A DNA stretch of 64,000 bases, taken from positions 15,810,001 to 15,874,000 of the forward strand of contig CP075494.1 of NCBI GenBank assembly GCA_021613535.1, read 5' to 3'. Shown here piece after piece: positions 23,401-33,921 of this stretch. Under the pieces are notes generated by a model, which saw only the letters and a list, made by a program, of their open reading frames with translations, made no database searches and had not been told where the DNA came from. Every line of letters begins with the position of its first letter. The stretch's first letter is position 1. The stretch is from Adineta vaga. Lineage: Eukaryota; Rotifera. The position numbers and the translations under genes are program-made.

Positions 23401-23461
23401 CTTGCATTAAAAGAATAAATGCAAATAAATGAAAAAGAATTACAAAGAATTCTGATCGCAT
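20420..23461 (-). CDS. PIGG: GPI ethanolamine phosphate transferase 2
   Basis: Seven exons: 23338-23461, 23106-23287, 22837-23055, 22159-22770, 21253-21680, 20782-21199 and 20420-20722. All phases close to 761 residues. It transfers ethanolamine phosphate to the second mannose of the GPI anchor in the ER. The luminal alkaline-phosphatase-like domain shows LILIDALRLDY, TLPRIKSILTG, YGDDTWLKLFP and SFFVSDF, then IVHYLGLDHIGH (about residues 197-209) and ITGDHGM (about 244-250). The multi-pass C-terminal half carries SSSFIEEEHQTWYYF and NQTGNKWLNHPDIADFL, and ends QGNSNSF-like through RYHLFVWTVFAPKL. YLGLDHIGH and FIEEEHQTWY distinguish it from PIGN and PIGO. It is shorter than the human protein, mostly in membrane loops. 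Intron 4 (21,681-22,158) is 478 bp, far longer than the others; intron 3 uses a GTTCGA donor. Confidence 0.85.
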
Positions 23462-23661
23462 TAGTTTTTTTTATTTTCAAGAAATTTATTTGATTTTTTA
23501 TGTTCATTCATATGAATTTCAAACTATGATATAACCAACTGAATACTTTCTTTAATAGATGTCGCTTTTTGTCTATTAATTCGATGAATATATATATATA
23601 TATATTTAAAAGAAATACTGACTGATATATCCATTAAAATAACAAAAATGAGAGACAAAAT

Positions 23662-24972
23662 TTAATTGTTATTGATCTGTTGTTGTTCAAGTTTTTGTAC
23701 AAGTGAATCAACCGCATCTGTATGATTGGAAATTGTTTGAAGATTTGTTCGAATTGTTATTGTTACTATTAAACTTTGAATAAGTTGAGTAAAACGTCGA
23801 ACAGCTTGATGAAATGAATATTTATATGATAAATATTTCCATAAGATTTCAGCATAACAATTTTCTATTAATAAAACTGTTCTATAATCTTCTAAATAAG
23901 TTAAACAACATTTTTCATCATATAAAGTACAATTTATTGTACAAAATGCAAATAAACATAAGATTAATTTCATTGTATAAATATCTTGATCAAGTAAAGG
24001 AATTTGTAATAAAGTTAAATTAAATGCTGTTGAACCAAAAGCATTTTCTAGAGCTTTACAAATCGCTGAATCGAGAATTAAACCAGATTGCCATAAAATA
24101 AAACTTCCAGCAAGGCAACTAACATTATCAACAGCACCACGTAAAACAATTGAACGATCATAATTTGATAAGGAATTAAAATCTCGATTTGATCGAATAA
24201 ATGGTTCAGTTTGTTTATAAATTAATCCACATATTTCTAAGATTCGTTTTGAACTCATTCGAAAACGTAATTTTGGATGTGATCGATCTAATTCATTGAG
24301 AAATTCTTTACCAGCTAAAACAATATTTCTTTCATCATAGGAATGAATTAAATTCGTTAATAAAATCCATTGTTCATTAGTTAATAATGATTGATCATTA
24401 TCAAGTAAATTCAATGAACGAACCTAAATAAATCAATATGAACTATTTTTGTCAATTGATAGTTTCTGTTTCTTGTATGTTTGTTTTATTCTTTTCCAAA
24501 CTAAATTATTCATACAAGAATATCTTCTTTTTTTCTTCTCATTTATATTAATAAAGAAGAGCCAGAAACAAGAATTTCTAACCTTTAATGGTAATCTTGT
24601 TTTCCAACTGACAATATCTGATGAAGCTTCTTCAAGTTTTCTTTTTGTCACTCGAGATGACCGAAACATATCGGTTGACATTCCAACATTCCGACATTTC
24701 TTTAATCGACACGCTGAACAAACATGACGATTATAAATATTGATTTCACATTTACCATCGAAATCACATTTGAAAAGTTTCTAAAGAAAATATATTCGAA
24801 AACACTTATTTGTTTATTTTTTTTTCTTTCTTATGACACGAACCTTCTGATTGTTTGCATTTCTTTTAAAGAACATTTTACAAGATTCACATGCCATTGC
24901 TCCATAGTAAGAATATGATGCTGATGTACCACAAATTTTACATTCAGATGAAATTAAATTGTTTTTGAACAT
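23662..24972 (-). CDS. Nuclear receptor (DNA-binding plus ligand-binding domain)
   Basis: Three exons, 24844-24972, 24583-24780 and 23662-24423, give 362 residues. The DNA-binding domain starts near residue 11: C-x2-C (CKIC), GTSASYSYYGAMACESCKMF with the P-box ESCKM, then FKRN. The second finger is CDFDGKCEINIYNRHVCSAC followed by RLKKCRNVGM, so all eight zinc cysteines are present. A hinge (RSSRVTKRKLEEASSD) leads to a helical ligand-binding region of about 250 residues (LIHSYDERNIVLAGKEFL .. ILWQSGLILDSAICKAL .. VRRFTQLIQSL). The domain order is that of a nuclear-hormone-receptor transcription factor. The P-box ESCKM differs from common EGCKG/EGCKA forms, so the subfamily is unclear. It lies 200 bp from the PIGG start, on the same strand. 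Confidence 0.85.
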
Positions 24973-25885
24973 GATTAAGAACTTCAAATATATTACTTGA
25001 CAAACAACGCGTTCTTTTAGAAACTATCTAAGGTTATTAAAACGTCGAAGAAAAATGAAGAGAGAAAAAGAACACATGTCTTTAGTTTCTCTCTCTCTCT
25101 CTTTCTTTCGACGAGAAGGAATAAGAAAAGACTGATGGGTAGAGAAAAACAACTACGTATGTAGATGCAAAAGAACAGAAAGAAAACACATGGATTTATA
25201 TTTAAACAACATTATTCTTTCTATCGCTTTGCACCAGAGAATAACAACTATTGCGTTCTTTTTCTACGCAAAAAAATAAATTATTTGAGATTGAGGAATA
25301 TATTTCTTTTCATCGGTACATATCATAAGTTTATCGATATAAAGAAACGTGCTGCTTGTCATAACTAATGGTGTTGAATATAATCTCATGACAGAGTAGA
25401 TGTTGATGATTAAAAAACTTCTATCGGCACTAGAGTTGAAAAGAAATCTTAGGATCTACTTTCTCTTAACTATTATTTAATTAAATGACGTCGATTTTTT
25501 ATTCTATTTTAATCTACTCATTATTTTCTTTGTTTGGAAAATGAATAAGTGAATTTTATCATTATTTCAATAACTCATTTACATGCTTCTCGAGAATATT
25601 CAGAATAAAATCTTGAATAAATCATAAAAACAACAAGAAAATCTAGGTCGATTATCTACCATTTTTATTTCAGTCGTGTTAAACTTGAATTTAAATGAAC
25701 TATCCTATTTGAGAACTTTCCACAGCACCCACATACACATCTTTCAATTAAATACAATTTTCAAGTTGTTTTATTTGACAAAATTTTAATTATAATTCTT
25801 ATCTGTCATTTTGAATAAGAAGGATTATCAACTAAAAATATACGCCTGTAGTTGAATTGACTTGGAATGAAATGACATTAGTATA
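24973..25885. other. Intergenic, 0.9 kb, with a short CT microsatellite
   Basis: Upstream region of the nuclear receptor. A CT-rich tract lies at about 25,088-25,108. No coding frame that I would support. Confidence 0.5.
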
Positions 25886-26254
25886 TCATACTGTACCAAT
25901 TGATGAATTGGATGTTGTGGATTTGTTCGACGTTTGACTCATTGGTATATCTGTAAAACAAAATTTCGTTTGATTTGTTGTTTTTAATTGATAATTTTGT
26001 GTAAAATTTTGAAATAAAATACAAGTTGTATTTTGAGAATTATAATTTAAACCCGAATAATTTTTCAACCATTGATAACAAATACATTGTTGAAGAGAGA
26101 AATTTGATTGAATGATTTGTGTATCATTGGAAATATATGTAACATTTGATATACATCCATATTCTTTGGATAAAACTTCGATTAAGACGAATAATAATAA
26201 ATAAATTGAAGAGATTTTTATTGAAATAAAATTACACATTGTGTAAATTGTCAA
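25886..26254 (-). CDS. Small secreted N-glycosylated protein, possibly incomplete
   Basis: 122 residues. After MTIYTMCNFISIKISS comes a hydrophobic stretch (IYLLLFVLIEVLS) that looks like a signal peptide, then a mature part with cysteines (YGCISN, CICYQWL, TTCILF, KFCFTD) and many NxS/T sites (NVT, NDT, NFS, NYS, NTT, NFT, NQT, NKS, NSS), ending in a Ser/Thr-rich tail. A GTATGA donor-like site overlaps the end, so a further 3' exon is possible (an acceptor at about 25,844 would add a few residues). No family recognised. Confidence 0.5.
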   Translation of the reverse strand: MTIYTMCNFISIKISSIYLLLFVLIEVLSKEYGCISNVTYISNDTQIIQSNFSLQQCICYQWLKNYSGLNYNSQNTTCILFQNFTQNYQLKTTNQTKFCFTDIPMSQTSNKSTTSNSSIGTV

Positions 26255-26375
26255 AGTAAAAATGAATAAAGAAAAAAAGAACTAATCAGTATAAAAGACA
26301 ATCGGAAATTATTTTCAAATTAGTATTTCAATCGATAAAAAAAATCTTTCTTTTATTTTTCTTGACAAAAGAAAT

Positions 26376-27428
26376 TTATGAAATAGGTAAGATTCCATTT
26401 CTTATTCGTTTGTTTAGATATCGTTTTATTGTACGATGAACATGACGACGAAATTGTTTTGATGCACCGTAATAACAATAGAAAGAACACTAAAATGAAA
26501 ATAAACTCTTCATCACCCTCGGCAGCAGTGTCACATATCCCATGTCTCCAAAACGTGGGATATGGGACACCATTCAGAAATTCGTTCTTACCGCATAGAG
26601 ACCATAAACATAGAGATTAAAAAATGTTTGAATTAATTTTTGTTCCGAAGATTTCATCAACGTTTTTGTCGTTGTAAAATAAGCTGTAACAATTCCAAAT
26701 GGAAATTGAAATAATAAAACAATACTAATATCAACTAATGACATTTTCATAATTTGTTTAGAGAATTTTGAAAGAAAATTTTCTTCTCTGATATTTAATG
26801 ATTTCAATTGTTGAAATATTCGAATAAGAAAATAAATTATGATCATTATTGGTAAACAAATACTTAAGAAAAGTGTCGCTCCATAACTATGATAATATTC
26901 ATAGATGAAATTTAGTTTTTGACAAGAATGTATTTCATTATAAGAAATTAAGTCTTGATAAATAAACGAAGGAATTTCATGAATTATCCAAAATATGATG
27001 AAAATTATTAATAAATATCGTGCATTTTTCATATTACTTCGTTGTCGAATCAATATGAATTGTGATGTGGAAAAATAAATATCAATTGATTGAAGACAAA
27101 GACATGTTAATGAATAAAAACTGATAATATCAAGTAAACTTGATCGACATTTACACCAAAATCGATTTGTTAATGTTAAATCAAAATAAAATCCATAAGC
27201 AAGAATTCGTGTTATAAGACCAATTAAAAGAAATAAAAGATTAAAGATTGTTTTCATTAACATATAATATGAACATACATTTGTTTGATATTTATCATAA
27301 GAAATAAATATTATTATTATTAAAATATTTCCAATTAAACCACTAAGAAGAATTATGAAACCTAAACTAAGACTTAAATATTGAGAAAGTATTTCAGGAC
27401 GAAGAACAACGCTTGTATTTGATGACAT
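26376..27428 (-). CDS. Rhodopsin-like GPCR (orphan, rotifer type)
   Basis: Two exons, 26592-27428 and 26376-26489, with a 102-bp intron; 316 residues. Seven hydrophobic segments are visible, starting with LSLGFIILLSGLIGNILIII (helix 1 with the GN motif). Helix 3 follows a conserved Cys (FWCKC); the loop after it reads SIDIYFST, a variant of DRY. Helix 7 reads FFNLYVYGLYA then CSFYCYYGASKQFRRHV, giving the short helix 8 and basic tail. The second exon is only 38 codons and is supported by the splice phase and the FYCYYGASKQFRR pattern seen in such receptors. The ligand is unknown. Confidence 0.75.
26530..26577. repeat. Imperfect hairpin in a GPCR intron, shared with a second site
   Basis: Within the GPCR intron, CATATCCCATG and CGTGGGATATG form an inverted pair of about 11 bp around a short loop. 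The right arm and what follows (GTGGGATATGGGACACCATT) recur at 37,546-37,566 as GTGGGATATAGGACACCATT. It may be the end of a dispersed element. Confidence 0.45.
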
Positions 27429-28739
27429 GATTATTTTGTGAATGTTATCACGAGAAGTTATTTTTGAATTTCATTAGAGATGAACTACGGACTTTTAATA
27501 ATATACTGTGAAGATTGTTAATTATTCATTGTGAGGTACTTTTTTTTAGAAAAAAAGAAAGTTAATTATTAAGGAAAGTTTTATCTTTAGAGAGGAATTA
27601 AATCAAGCATTCTTTTCTTTATACCGAAAAAGTAAGTATATGACATCTTTACTATTTATCATATTAATACACCGGTGTAGAATCTTTTCACTACTTCGTA
27701 GATCAATTTTATTTGCTTAAAAATGTACGGAAAGAACGTAATAACTATTTGTATCATTTATTATTATATGTCGAATATACGAATTCTTTCTATTTTCTCC
27801 TTTTTTATATCAACTTTGTGCGTAAATTTCAGTCCAATTTTATCCAATGTAACTAACAAGAAAATGAAAAGAAAATAAGCGAGAAACGAAGTGATATTTG
27901 TGTACATATACATGAGAAAGGGGAAAATAGAGTATTTAAGAAAAGTAACATAATCGAAAGAATGAATTATGTAAAAAACATTTCCTTCCACGTGCAGGGG
28001 TGCATAAGGAATATTTTCTATTTTTATATTAATGTCTTACGCGAGTTGTTCATTTATTTCTTTGTTAGAAGAAGTTAACCTGTCCATATCGAGAATATTT
28101 TAAGATTCATTTTTAAAATTTTTACTCATACAGAAACGTATGTCTTACGAATTTGTAGATTTATTGAATTTCAACTAAAAATGAATGATGAGCATTAAGA
28201 TAATTATCAGTTGTAAATATAGCGAACATAGTTAGTCATATATTCAGGTAAATTTGTGGGAAATTCAATGTTTCTTATTTGGAATCCCCTTCATTAGGTT
28301 ATTTTTACTTTTTGAAATACATTTAATCCTCGCTTTTCACATTTATTTTCTATAGAATAAAATCCAAGTATAATGAATCAATATTTATCAAAAATGGTTT
28401 GCTCATTATCATAAAGACATGTCTAATTCCTTGGTTTGCTTTTGAAAAATGATTGTGTCTGTATAATGCAGAGAAGGAAGATAATTCGTCGACTTAAAAC
28501 TGATATTGACTTATCTATTTTTTTTAAACAAAATATATGAATTGAAAAATATGGTTTACAATGATAAGAGTCATAAAATACTTCTTTTATTTTCTCAGAA
28601 TAATTTATCTTGACATATGTGACTATTAATATAATATGACATGAGATGTATTTACTTTCTTGATATAGATAAAAGCTTAAATAGTAATAAAATAAATAAT
28701 ATCATCAGTTTTCATATGTATATTCAGTTTGTATTGATC

Positions 28740-29018
28740 ATGAAAGTAATTTCAGTATATTTCTTTGTCTGTTTTATCCAGACAATGTGTTTTTGTCTCG
28801 AACAATCAAATATGTTTGGCTTTGAAAAGGCCAAACTAATGGGAAATAGTTCGAAACAAGAAGGTGTGTGCGTCGGATTATGAAACTCATACGATAATCA
28901 CACACTCACCCACATCCACGCTGGCTATTGTACTTTTTCTGTAACATCTGGTGACTTGAATCAAGATGGCAAATCTGATCTTGCAGCGACTAATAACAAG
29001 TCATTTAAGTGCAACCAG
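28740..29018 (+). pseudogene. Relic of a secreted FG-GAP/VCBS repeat protein
   Basis: An ATG at 28,740 opens MKVISVYFFVCFIQTMCFC, a clear signal-peptide-like sequence, and the frame stops at 28,883. A little downstream, 28,931-29,018 reads TFSVTSGDLNQDGKSDLAAT in another frame. That is the V..GD.N.DG..DL....N core of an FG-GAP (integrin alpha/VCBS) repeat. One repeat and a leader are all that remain, with a stop between, so this is a decayed gene or a gene start that lost its body. Confidence 0.5.
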
Positions 29019-29080
29019 TAATTGCGGTCATTCAAATCTTAATGGTATGGTTGATAATAAATGAAATGAGCAGAATACTG

Positions 29081-29100
29081 ACACCCACACCCACACCCAC
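29081..29100 (-). repeat. Interstitial telomere-like tract (TGTGGG)3
   Basis: The plus strand reads ACACCCACACCCACACCCAC, just over three CCCACA units; on the minus strand this is TGTGGG, the reported bdelloid telomere unit. Confidence 0.55.
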
Positions 29101-29504
29101 GAGATTTTAATGGAGAAAAAGAAAAAGAATCTTGTCTAAAATTTAAAAAATCTTGCATATCTTGTGATCCTTTCCAGATTCTTATATTGTCTTGATCAAT
29201 CTGACAAGACCAGAGGCAAAATCATGTTAATTTTCAATGAATAAATCGTACCTACGAAGACAAAAGATAAATTTCACTCAATATTTTCATTCATATCAAA
29301 ACCCTACAAGCACGTTCGAAAAGTATGTAAACAAAGCATACTTGGTAATTTCTCATGTATATAAACGAAGAGAAAAGAACGACAAGGTTATTATCATTGT
29401 ATATACTTTCTACCTGACTCATTTTTTTTCTACGCATTTAGAGTATTCGTATGTGGTAATAACAAAAATCTAATCGAAAGATTCGTTTATTAAGTAAAAA
29501 AATC

Positions 29505-30680
29505 ATGACTCATAATGATATTGGACATATAAGTAAGTTTTCAAGAAATTCTTTTTGAGAGAAAAAAAATCGAATCGTTTGTTTTTTTTAAGATAATCTT
29601 GATCGAACACAACAAGAAGCTTTGAAGACTTGTTGGATTGCATTAACAAATGCAATTTGTGAAGAAACATCAATAACAATTGATGAAATCGTTGGTTCAA
29701 ATGAAGGAGATGCGTTATTTCGTTCGATTGGTTATGATGATCCCGATGTTTTAATACTTCGATGGTTACGAGCAAGAAAATGGGATATCAATGCTGCTGT
29801 TCAACAATTAATTGATACATTAAAATGGAGAAAAGATTCTGCTGTTGATAATTTACTTTTAAAAGGTGAAAATGAACTTAATTCAAATGAAATACAAACA
29901 AATAAAAGTTATTATATGGGTTATGATAAATTTAATCGTCCAATTAATTATATTCATGTTCGACAACATATTAAAGATCAATTTCCTCTTGAACAAACAG
30001 AAAAATTTGGCATTTTTTCTGTTGAAACTGGTCGAAAATTACTTAAAGAATCTAATGAAACAGGTACAGTTGTTATTGATATGAATGGGTTTGGTATGAA
30101 TAATATGGATTATTCATTAGTCAAATATTTTCTTCATTTACTTGAAAATTTCTATCCCGAATCACTTGGTCTTGCATTAATTATTCATGCACCATTAATT
30201 TTTTATAGTTGTTGGGCAATTATTAAACATTGGTTAGATCCAATTATACAAAATAAAATTCATTTTCTTAGAAATAATGAAGATCTATTCGAATTTATTC
30301 ATCCATCGAATATACCAAAATGTTTAAATGGAAATCATCCTGATTTTCAATTTATTCAACCAACAATAGAAGAAAAAACTATGTACAAAGCATTTCGTAC
30401 GGATAAACAAGGAAGAAAAATTGCACGTGCAAATCATCGAAGAGCAGCGAGAAATTATTTGAAAGTAACTCTTAAATGGGCAAATGGAGATGAAAATGAA
30501 GATTTATTCGAAGAAAGAAAAGAAGTTAAAGAACAATTACGAGATACATTTGAACAATTTGTTCCATATATTCATACTCAAACATGTTATCATCGTAATG
30601 GAATGATTAATGAACCTATTTTTAATATTTCTTATGAAAATCTTTGTCGAAGAAATGAATTAAATATTGTACAATTTTAA
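29505..30680 (+). CDS. CRAL-TRIO (Sec14-like) lipid-binding protein
   Basis: Two exons, 29505-29532 and 29593-30680, with a 60-bp intron; 371 residues. The first exon (MTHNDIGHI) is only 28 bp and is supported by phase and a GTAAGT donor. The N-terminal CRAL-TRIO helical part reads DVLILRWLRARKWDINAAVQ and KWRKDSAVD. The lipid-binding lobe contains GYDKFNRPINYIHVRQH, GTVVIDMNGFGMNNMDY, FYPESLGLALIIHAP and IFYSCWAIIKHWLDPIIQNK followed by IHFL, the usual order. The C-terminus (about residues 260-371) is a charged extension with ARANHRRAARNYLKVTLKWA and FVPYIHTQTCYHR, a layout I associate with fungal CRAL-TRIO proteins. It should bind and move phosphatidylinositol or similar lipids in the cytosol. 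Confidence 0.8.
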
Positions 30681-30799
30681 AAATATATTCTTTCATTTCT
30701 ATCAGGAATAAAGTTTGATATTCTCGAGATCGATGAAAAAGAGTTGTTTTTTGGAAAAATATATCGAAGTCTTTGTATCGAAAATGATTCATTAGCGAA

Positions 30800-33447
30800 T
30801 TAGTATTGTCGTACATTGTGTCCTTGATTGAGATGTCGAAGAATATATTGGCCCTTTTCACGATGTGATCCATCTTTTAAATAATATTTTCCTTCGAAAA
30901 GTTTGCTATTTTCATTCCATTTCGCTTGAACTTTCATTGTTCGTGCGCGATTTGGTCCTGCATCGTGTAAGCCAGGTTGATAAACTTTATCAAATGCAAT
31001 TTTTTGTGTTCGTGGTGAATAAACTCCTCGAGCTGAGAAATTCCCAAGACTGTCTGTTCCTTTGCCAAAGACAGTATTACCAGCATTTGGATAAAATCCT
31101 AACATCGTATTTTGAGTGCTATGCCATACACCATCTTTTAAAAATGAACCCGCCACTTGTCCAGATCGAAATAGATCAACACCAGCGAGTTTTGAAGCGC
31201 CAAAACCAACATAGCCAGCATTTGAAATGAGAGGTGCACTTGTACCAAAAGCGAGAAACAAACCACCAATGATAACACCAGCAACAACAAGAAGTCCAAC
31301 GACACCTCCAACAACACTGCCGACAATGATTCCAACATTAACACCATTATCAGTATTACTATCTAAATAAATAATATTAAACAAAAACTGATCTATAACG
31401 ATATTTTATCTAAACATACTAGCAGTTGTTGCTATTGTCGCAGTACTGACTGCAACTGTAGTATTTGCTTTTGTTGTTGTAACTGTCGTGACGGTAGCTG
31501 TTGTACCGGTAGTTGTTGTGCCAGTAGTTGTTGTTGTTGTAGCTGTTGTACCGGTAGTTGTTGTTGTTGTAGCTGTTGTACCGGTAGTTGTTGTGCCAGT
31601 AGTTGTTGTTGTTGTAGCTGTTGTACCGGTAGTTGTTGTTGTTGTAGCTGTTGTACCGGTAGTTGTTGTGCCAGTAGTTGTTGTTGTTGTAGCTGTTGTA
31701 CCGGTAGTTGTTGTTGTTGTAGCTGTTGTACCGGTAGTTGTTGTTGTTGTAGCTGTTGTACCGGTAGTTGTTGTGCCAGTAGTTGTTGTTGTTGTAGCTG
31801 TTGTACCGGTAGTTGTTGTGCCAGTGGTGCTTGTTGTGCCAGTAGTTGTTGTTGTTGTGCCAGTAGTTGTTGTTGTTGTAGCTGTTGTACCGGTAGTTGT
31901 TGTAACAGTGGTGCTTGTTGTGCCAGTAGTTGTTGTTGTTGTAGTTGTTGTACCGGTAGTTGTTGTAACAGTGGTGCTTGTTGTGCCAGTAGTTGTTGTT
32001 GTTGTAGCTGTTGTACCGGTAGTTGTTGTAACAGTGGTGCTTGTTGTGCCAGTAGTTGTTGTTGTTGTAGTTGTTGTACCGGTAGTTGTTGTAACAGTGG
32101 TGCTTGTTGTGCCAGTAGTTGTTGTTGTTGTAGCTGTTGTACCGGTAGTTGTTGTAACAGTGGTGCTTGTTGTGCCAGTAGTTGTTGTTGTTGTAGCTGT
32201 TGTACCGGTAGTTGTTGTAACAGTGGTGCTTGTTGTGCCAGTAGTTGTTGTTGTTGTAGTTGTAGTTAGAGATGGAATACAACCATAAAAAATTTGAATT
32301 TCTTGAATATCAATTGGACTTAAAGCAATTTGTAATCCAATTACAGCAGTTGGTGGACTAAGTGGTTCAATTGTGTCGCTACCATTTACACTGAAAAATT
32401 TTCTTCCATAATGCATTATTGAATCATAATCGTACGGTGTGTACAAATCCACCACATCACTAGCATTATATTTAATAAAATTATTTTGCATACCTATTCA
32501 ATGAAAATTAATTCAAAGATTTATTTCTCGATGTTATTCGAATAAAATCTAACCTGGTATGATAGTTCCCCAATTAATTTTAACATAAGTGTCGCGATCT
32601 GGTCGTGATTGCTCATGATAGAACCCTAAAATTAAACATGTAAAATAGAATCAAGAAAGATTTGATTTGATTAAAAAGACGATTATACCTAATGCATGTA
32701 TAAGTTCATGCATTATGACACCAGTATAGATACATGAAGGAATTTCTAACGTCACTGTACGATTGAGTGTGTATCCTGTATATCGTCCCACCTTGTCAAA
32801 TCGAAACCGATATGTTTAAAGAAATAATTCTCAATAAGTAACTTACATAAGATGAACAGCCTACTCCATTTTCTATTTGAAGATAATAAGGATAATCGGC
32901 AGGAGTAGCAGGACGAAATGTTAAACAAGCTGAACCATTTGCCATTATTGTAGAATTTTCTAATGTTCTCATAGCTTCAAGAATTGTATTTTGTTGTGCA
33001 GCAGCTATGAATAAACAAAATTAATGTATTATATAACCAGAAGACTATAATTTACAATAAGCCGTTGAAATTTCATATGGTACTATTCCACCTGGCCATT
33101 TAACATGGCTACCAGCCATAGGTACACCTCGTAACAAGGGCTAAGAAAAAAGAAATTCATTGAAGTTAGAAATGATTTGTTAACTTACAGAATATGGAAC
33201 AGTTTTAATATCACCTCCACCTAAGACAAAACAAGAAAGAATTTCATGATGAAGAATTCTTTGATATGTTATTTACCAATTTCTAAAGGACTCACGACTC
33301 GCGTTGATGATTGCTAAATAAAAACAATGAAAAATATTGATTTCAAAATGAATGTTTATCTTAACTAACCGAAATTATTGGTAATCCATTTAAATTTCTT
33401 GTATAAATAAAAACAATTGTTATAAATAAAATTCCAAAACTCATCAT
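30800..33447 (-). CDS. Membrane-anchored astacin metalloprotease with Thr-rich stalk
   Basis: Nine exons (33370-33447, 33277-33313, 33189-33220, 33056-33140, 32847-33004, 32689-32791, 32554-32625, 31420-32493, 30800-31362) close in phase to 733 residues. The order is a signal peptide (MMSFGILFITIVFIYTRNLN), a short propeptide, then the astacin domain from KWPGGIVPYEIS. The zinc site is HELIHALGFYHEQSRPDRD (HExxHxxGxxH, split by an intron after the Gly) and the Met-turn is YDYDSIMHYG. The domain ends IFYGCIPS. A stalk of about 260 residues consists almost only of Thr and Gly (TTTTTGTTSTTVTTTTGTTA type), followed by a membrane helix (VGIIVGSVVGGVVGLLVVAG) and a C-terminal domain of about 150 residues (GVYSPRTQKIAFDKVYQPG, WNENSKLFEGKYYLK) that I cannot name. 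All catalytic residues are present. Confidence 0.85.
31480..32270 (-). repeat. Coding minisatellite (Thr/Gly stalk of the astacin)
   Basis: A 0.8-kb tandem array inside the astacin coding sequence. In the right part the motif GCCAGTAG recurs at 31,922, 31,985, 32,048, 32,111, 32,174 and 32,237, a strict 63-bp (21-codon) period. In the left part the same motif recurs at 31,520, 31,595 and 31,670, a 75-bp period. All periods are multiples of three, so unit gain or loss keeps the frame. The array is open in several frames, which creates long shadow frames on both strands. Confidence 0.9.
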
Positions 33448-33921
33448 AAATTTCAAATCAAATACTAAAACTTTTCGAAAAAGAATTTAAGAAAAATTTC
33501 ATTTATTTTTTCACAGGTCAATAAATATAATTTACCTTCAAATGAATATTTTGTTACTTTATATATTAGTTCTGTACACACCTACGTATACCGTCAATGG
33601 GTAAAAGATCATAAAAATTACATGGTTCATTAAGAATAAATGAGCGTATAGAGGAAGTGATACAAGTTTGATCGAGATATCATGAAATTTACCTGTAGAA
33701 ACATATATTTTATTCTGACAGATATGATTAAAATCAAATGTCAGTGAATAATTTGGAAAAATTACAGACATGATATAAATCGGTTTTCTATAAAACTTGT
33801 TTACACGTAGTTTATTCGAAGTCAGTTACAAAATATCGAAGTACTTCATTGAATAATTAAAACCAATTTTTAGTTGAATAAGTGTTTGAAAGAAAAATAA
33901 ATAAATCGAATTGATAATTAC

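Larger units (their letters stand above)
27429..29504. other. Intergenic, 2 kb, with a gene relic and telomere-like tracts
   Basis: No intact gene. It holds the FG-GAP relic at 28,740-29,018, a weak C-rich tract at about 28,900-28,920 (CACTCACCCACATCCAC), and a CCCACA tract at 29,081-29,100. Confidence 0.5.

Noticed and set aside
27764-27991. 75-codon minus-strand frame
   Set aside because: Hydrophobic AT-driven sequence with no signal, family or splice support.
31480-32270. Tandem array as a CRISPR
   Set aside because: The units are contiguous coding repeats without spacers, inside a eukaryotic gene.
31488-32288. Long Val-rich frame on the plus strand and Asn/Tyr-rich frame on the minus strand
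   Set aside because: Both are shadow frames of the coding minisatellite, whose period is a multiple of three; the astacin frame has matching exons on both sides.
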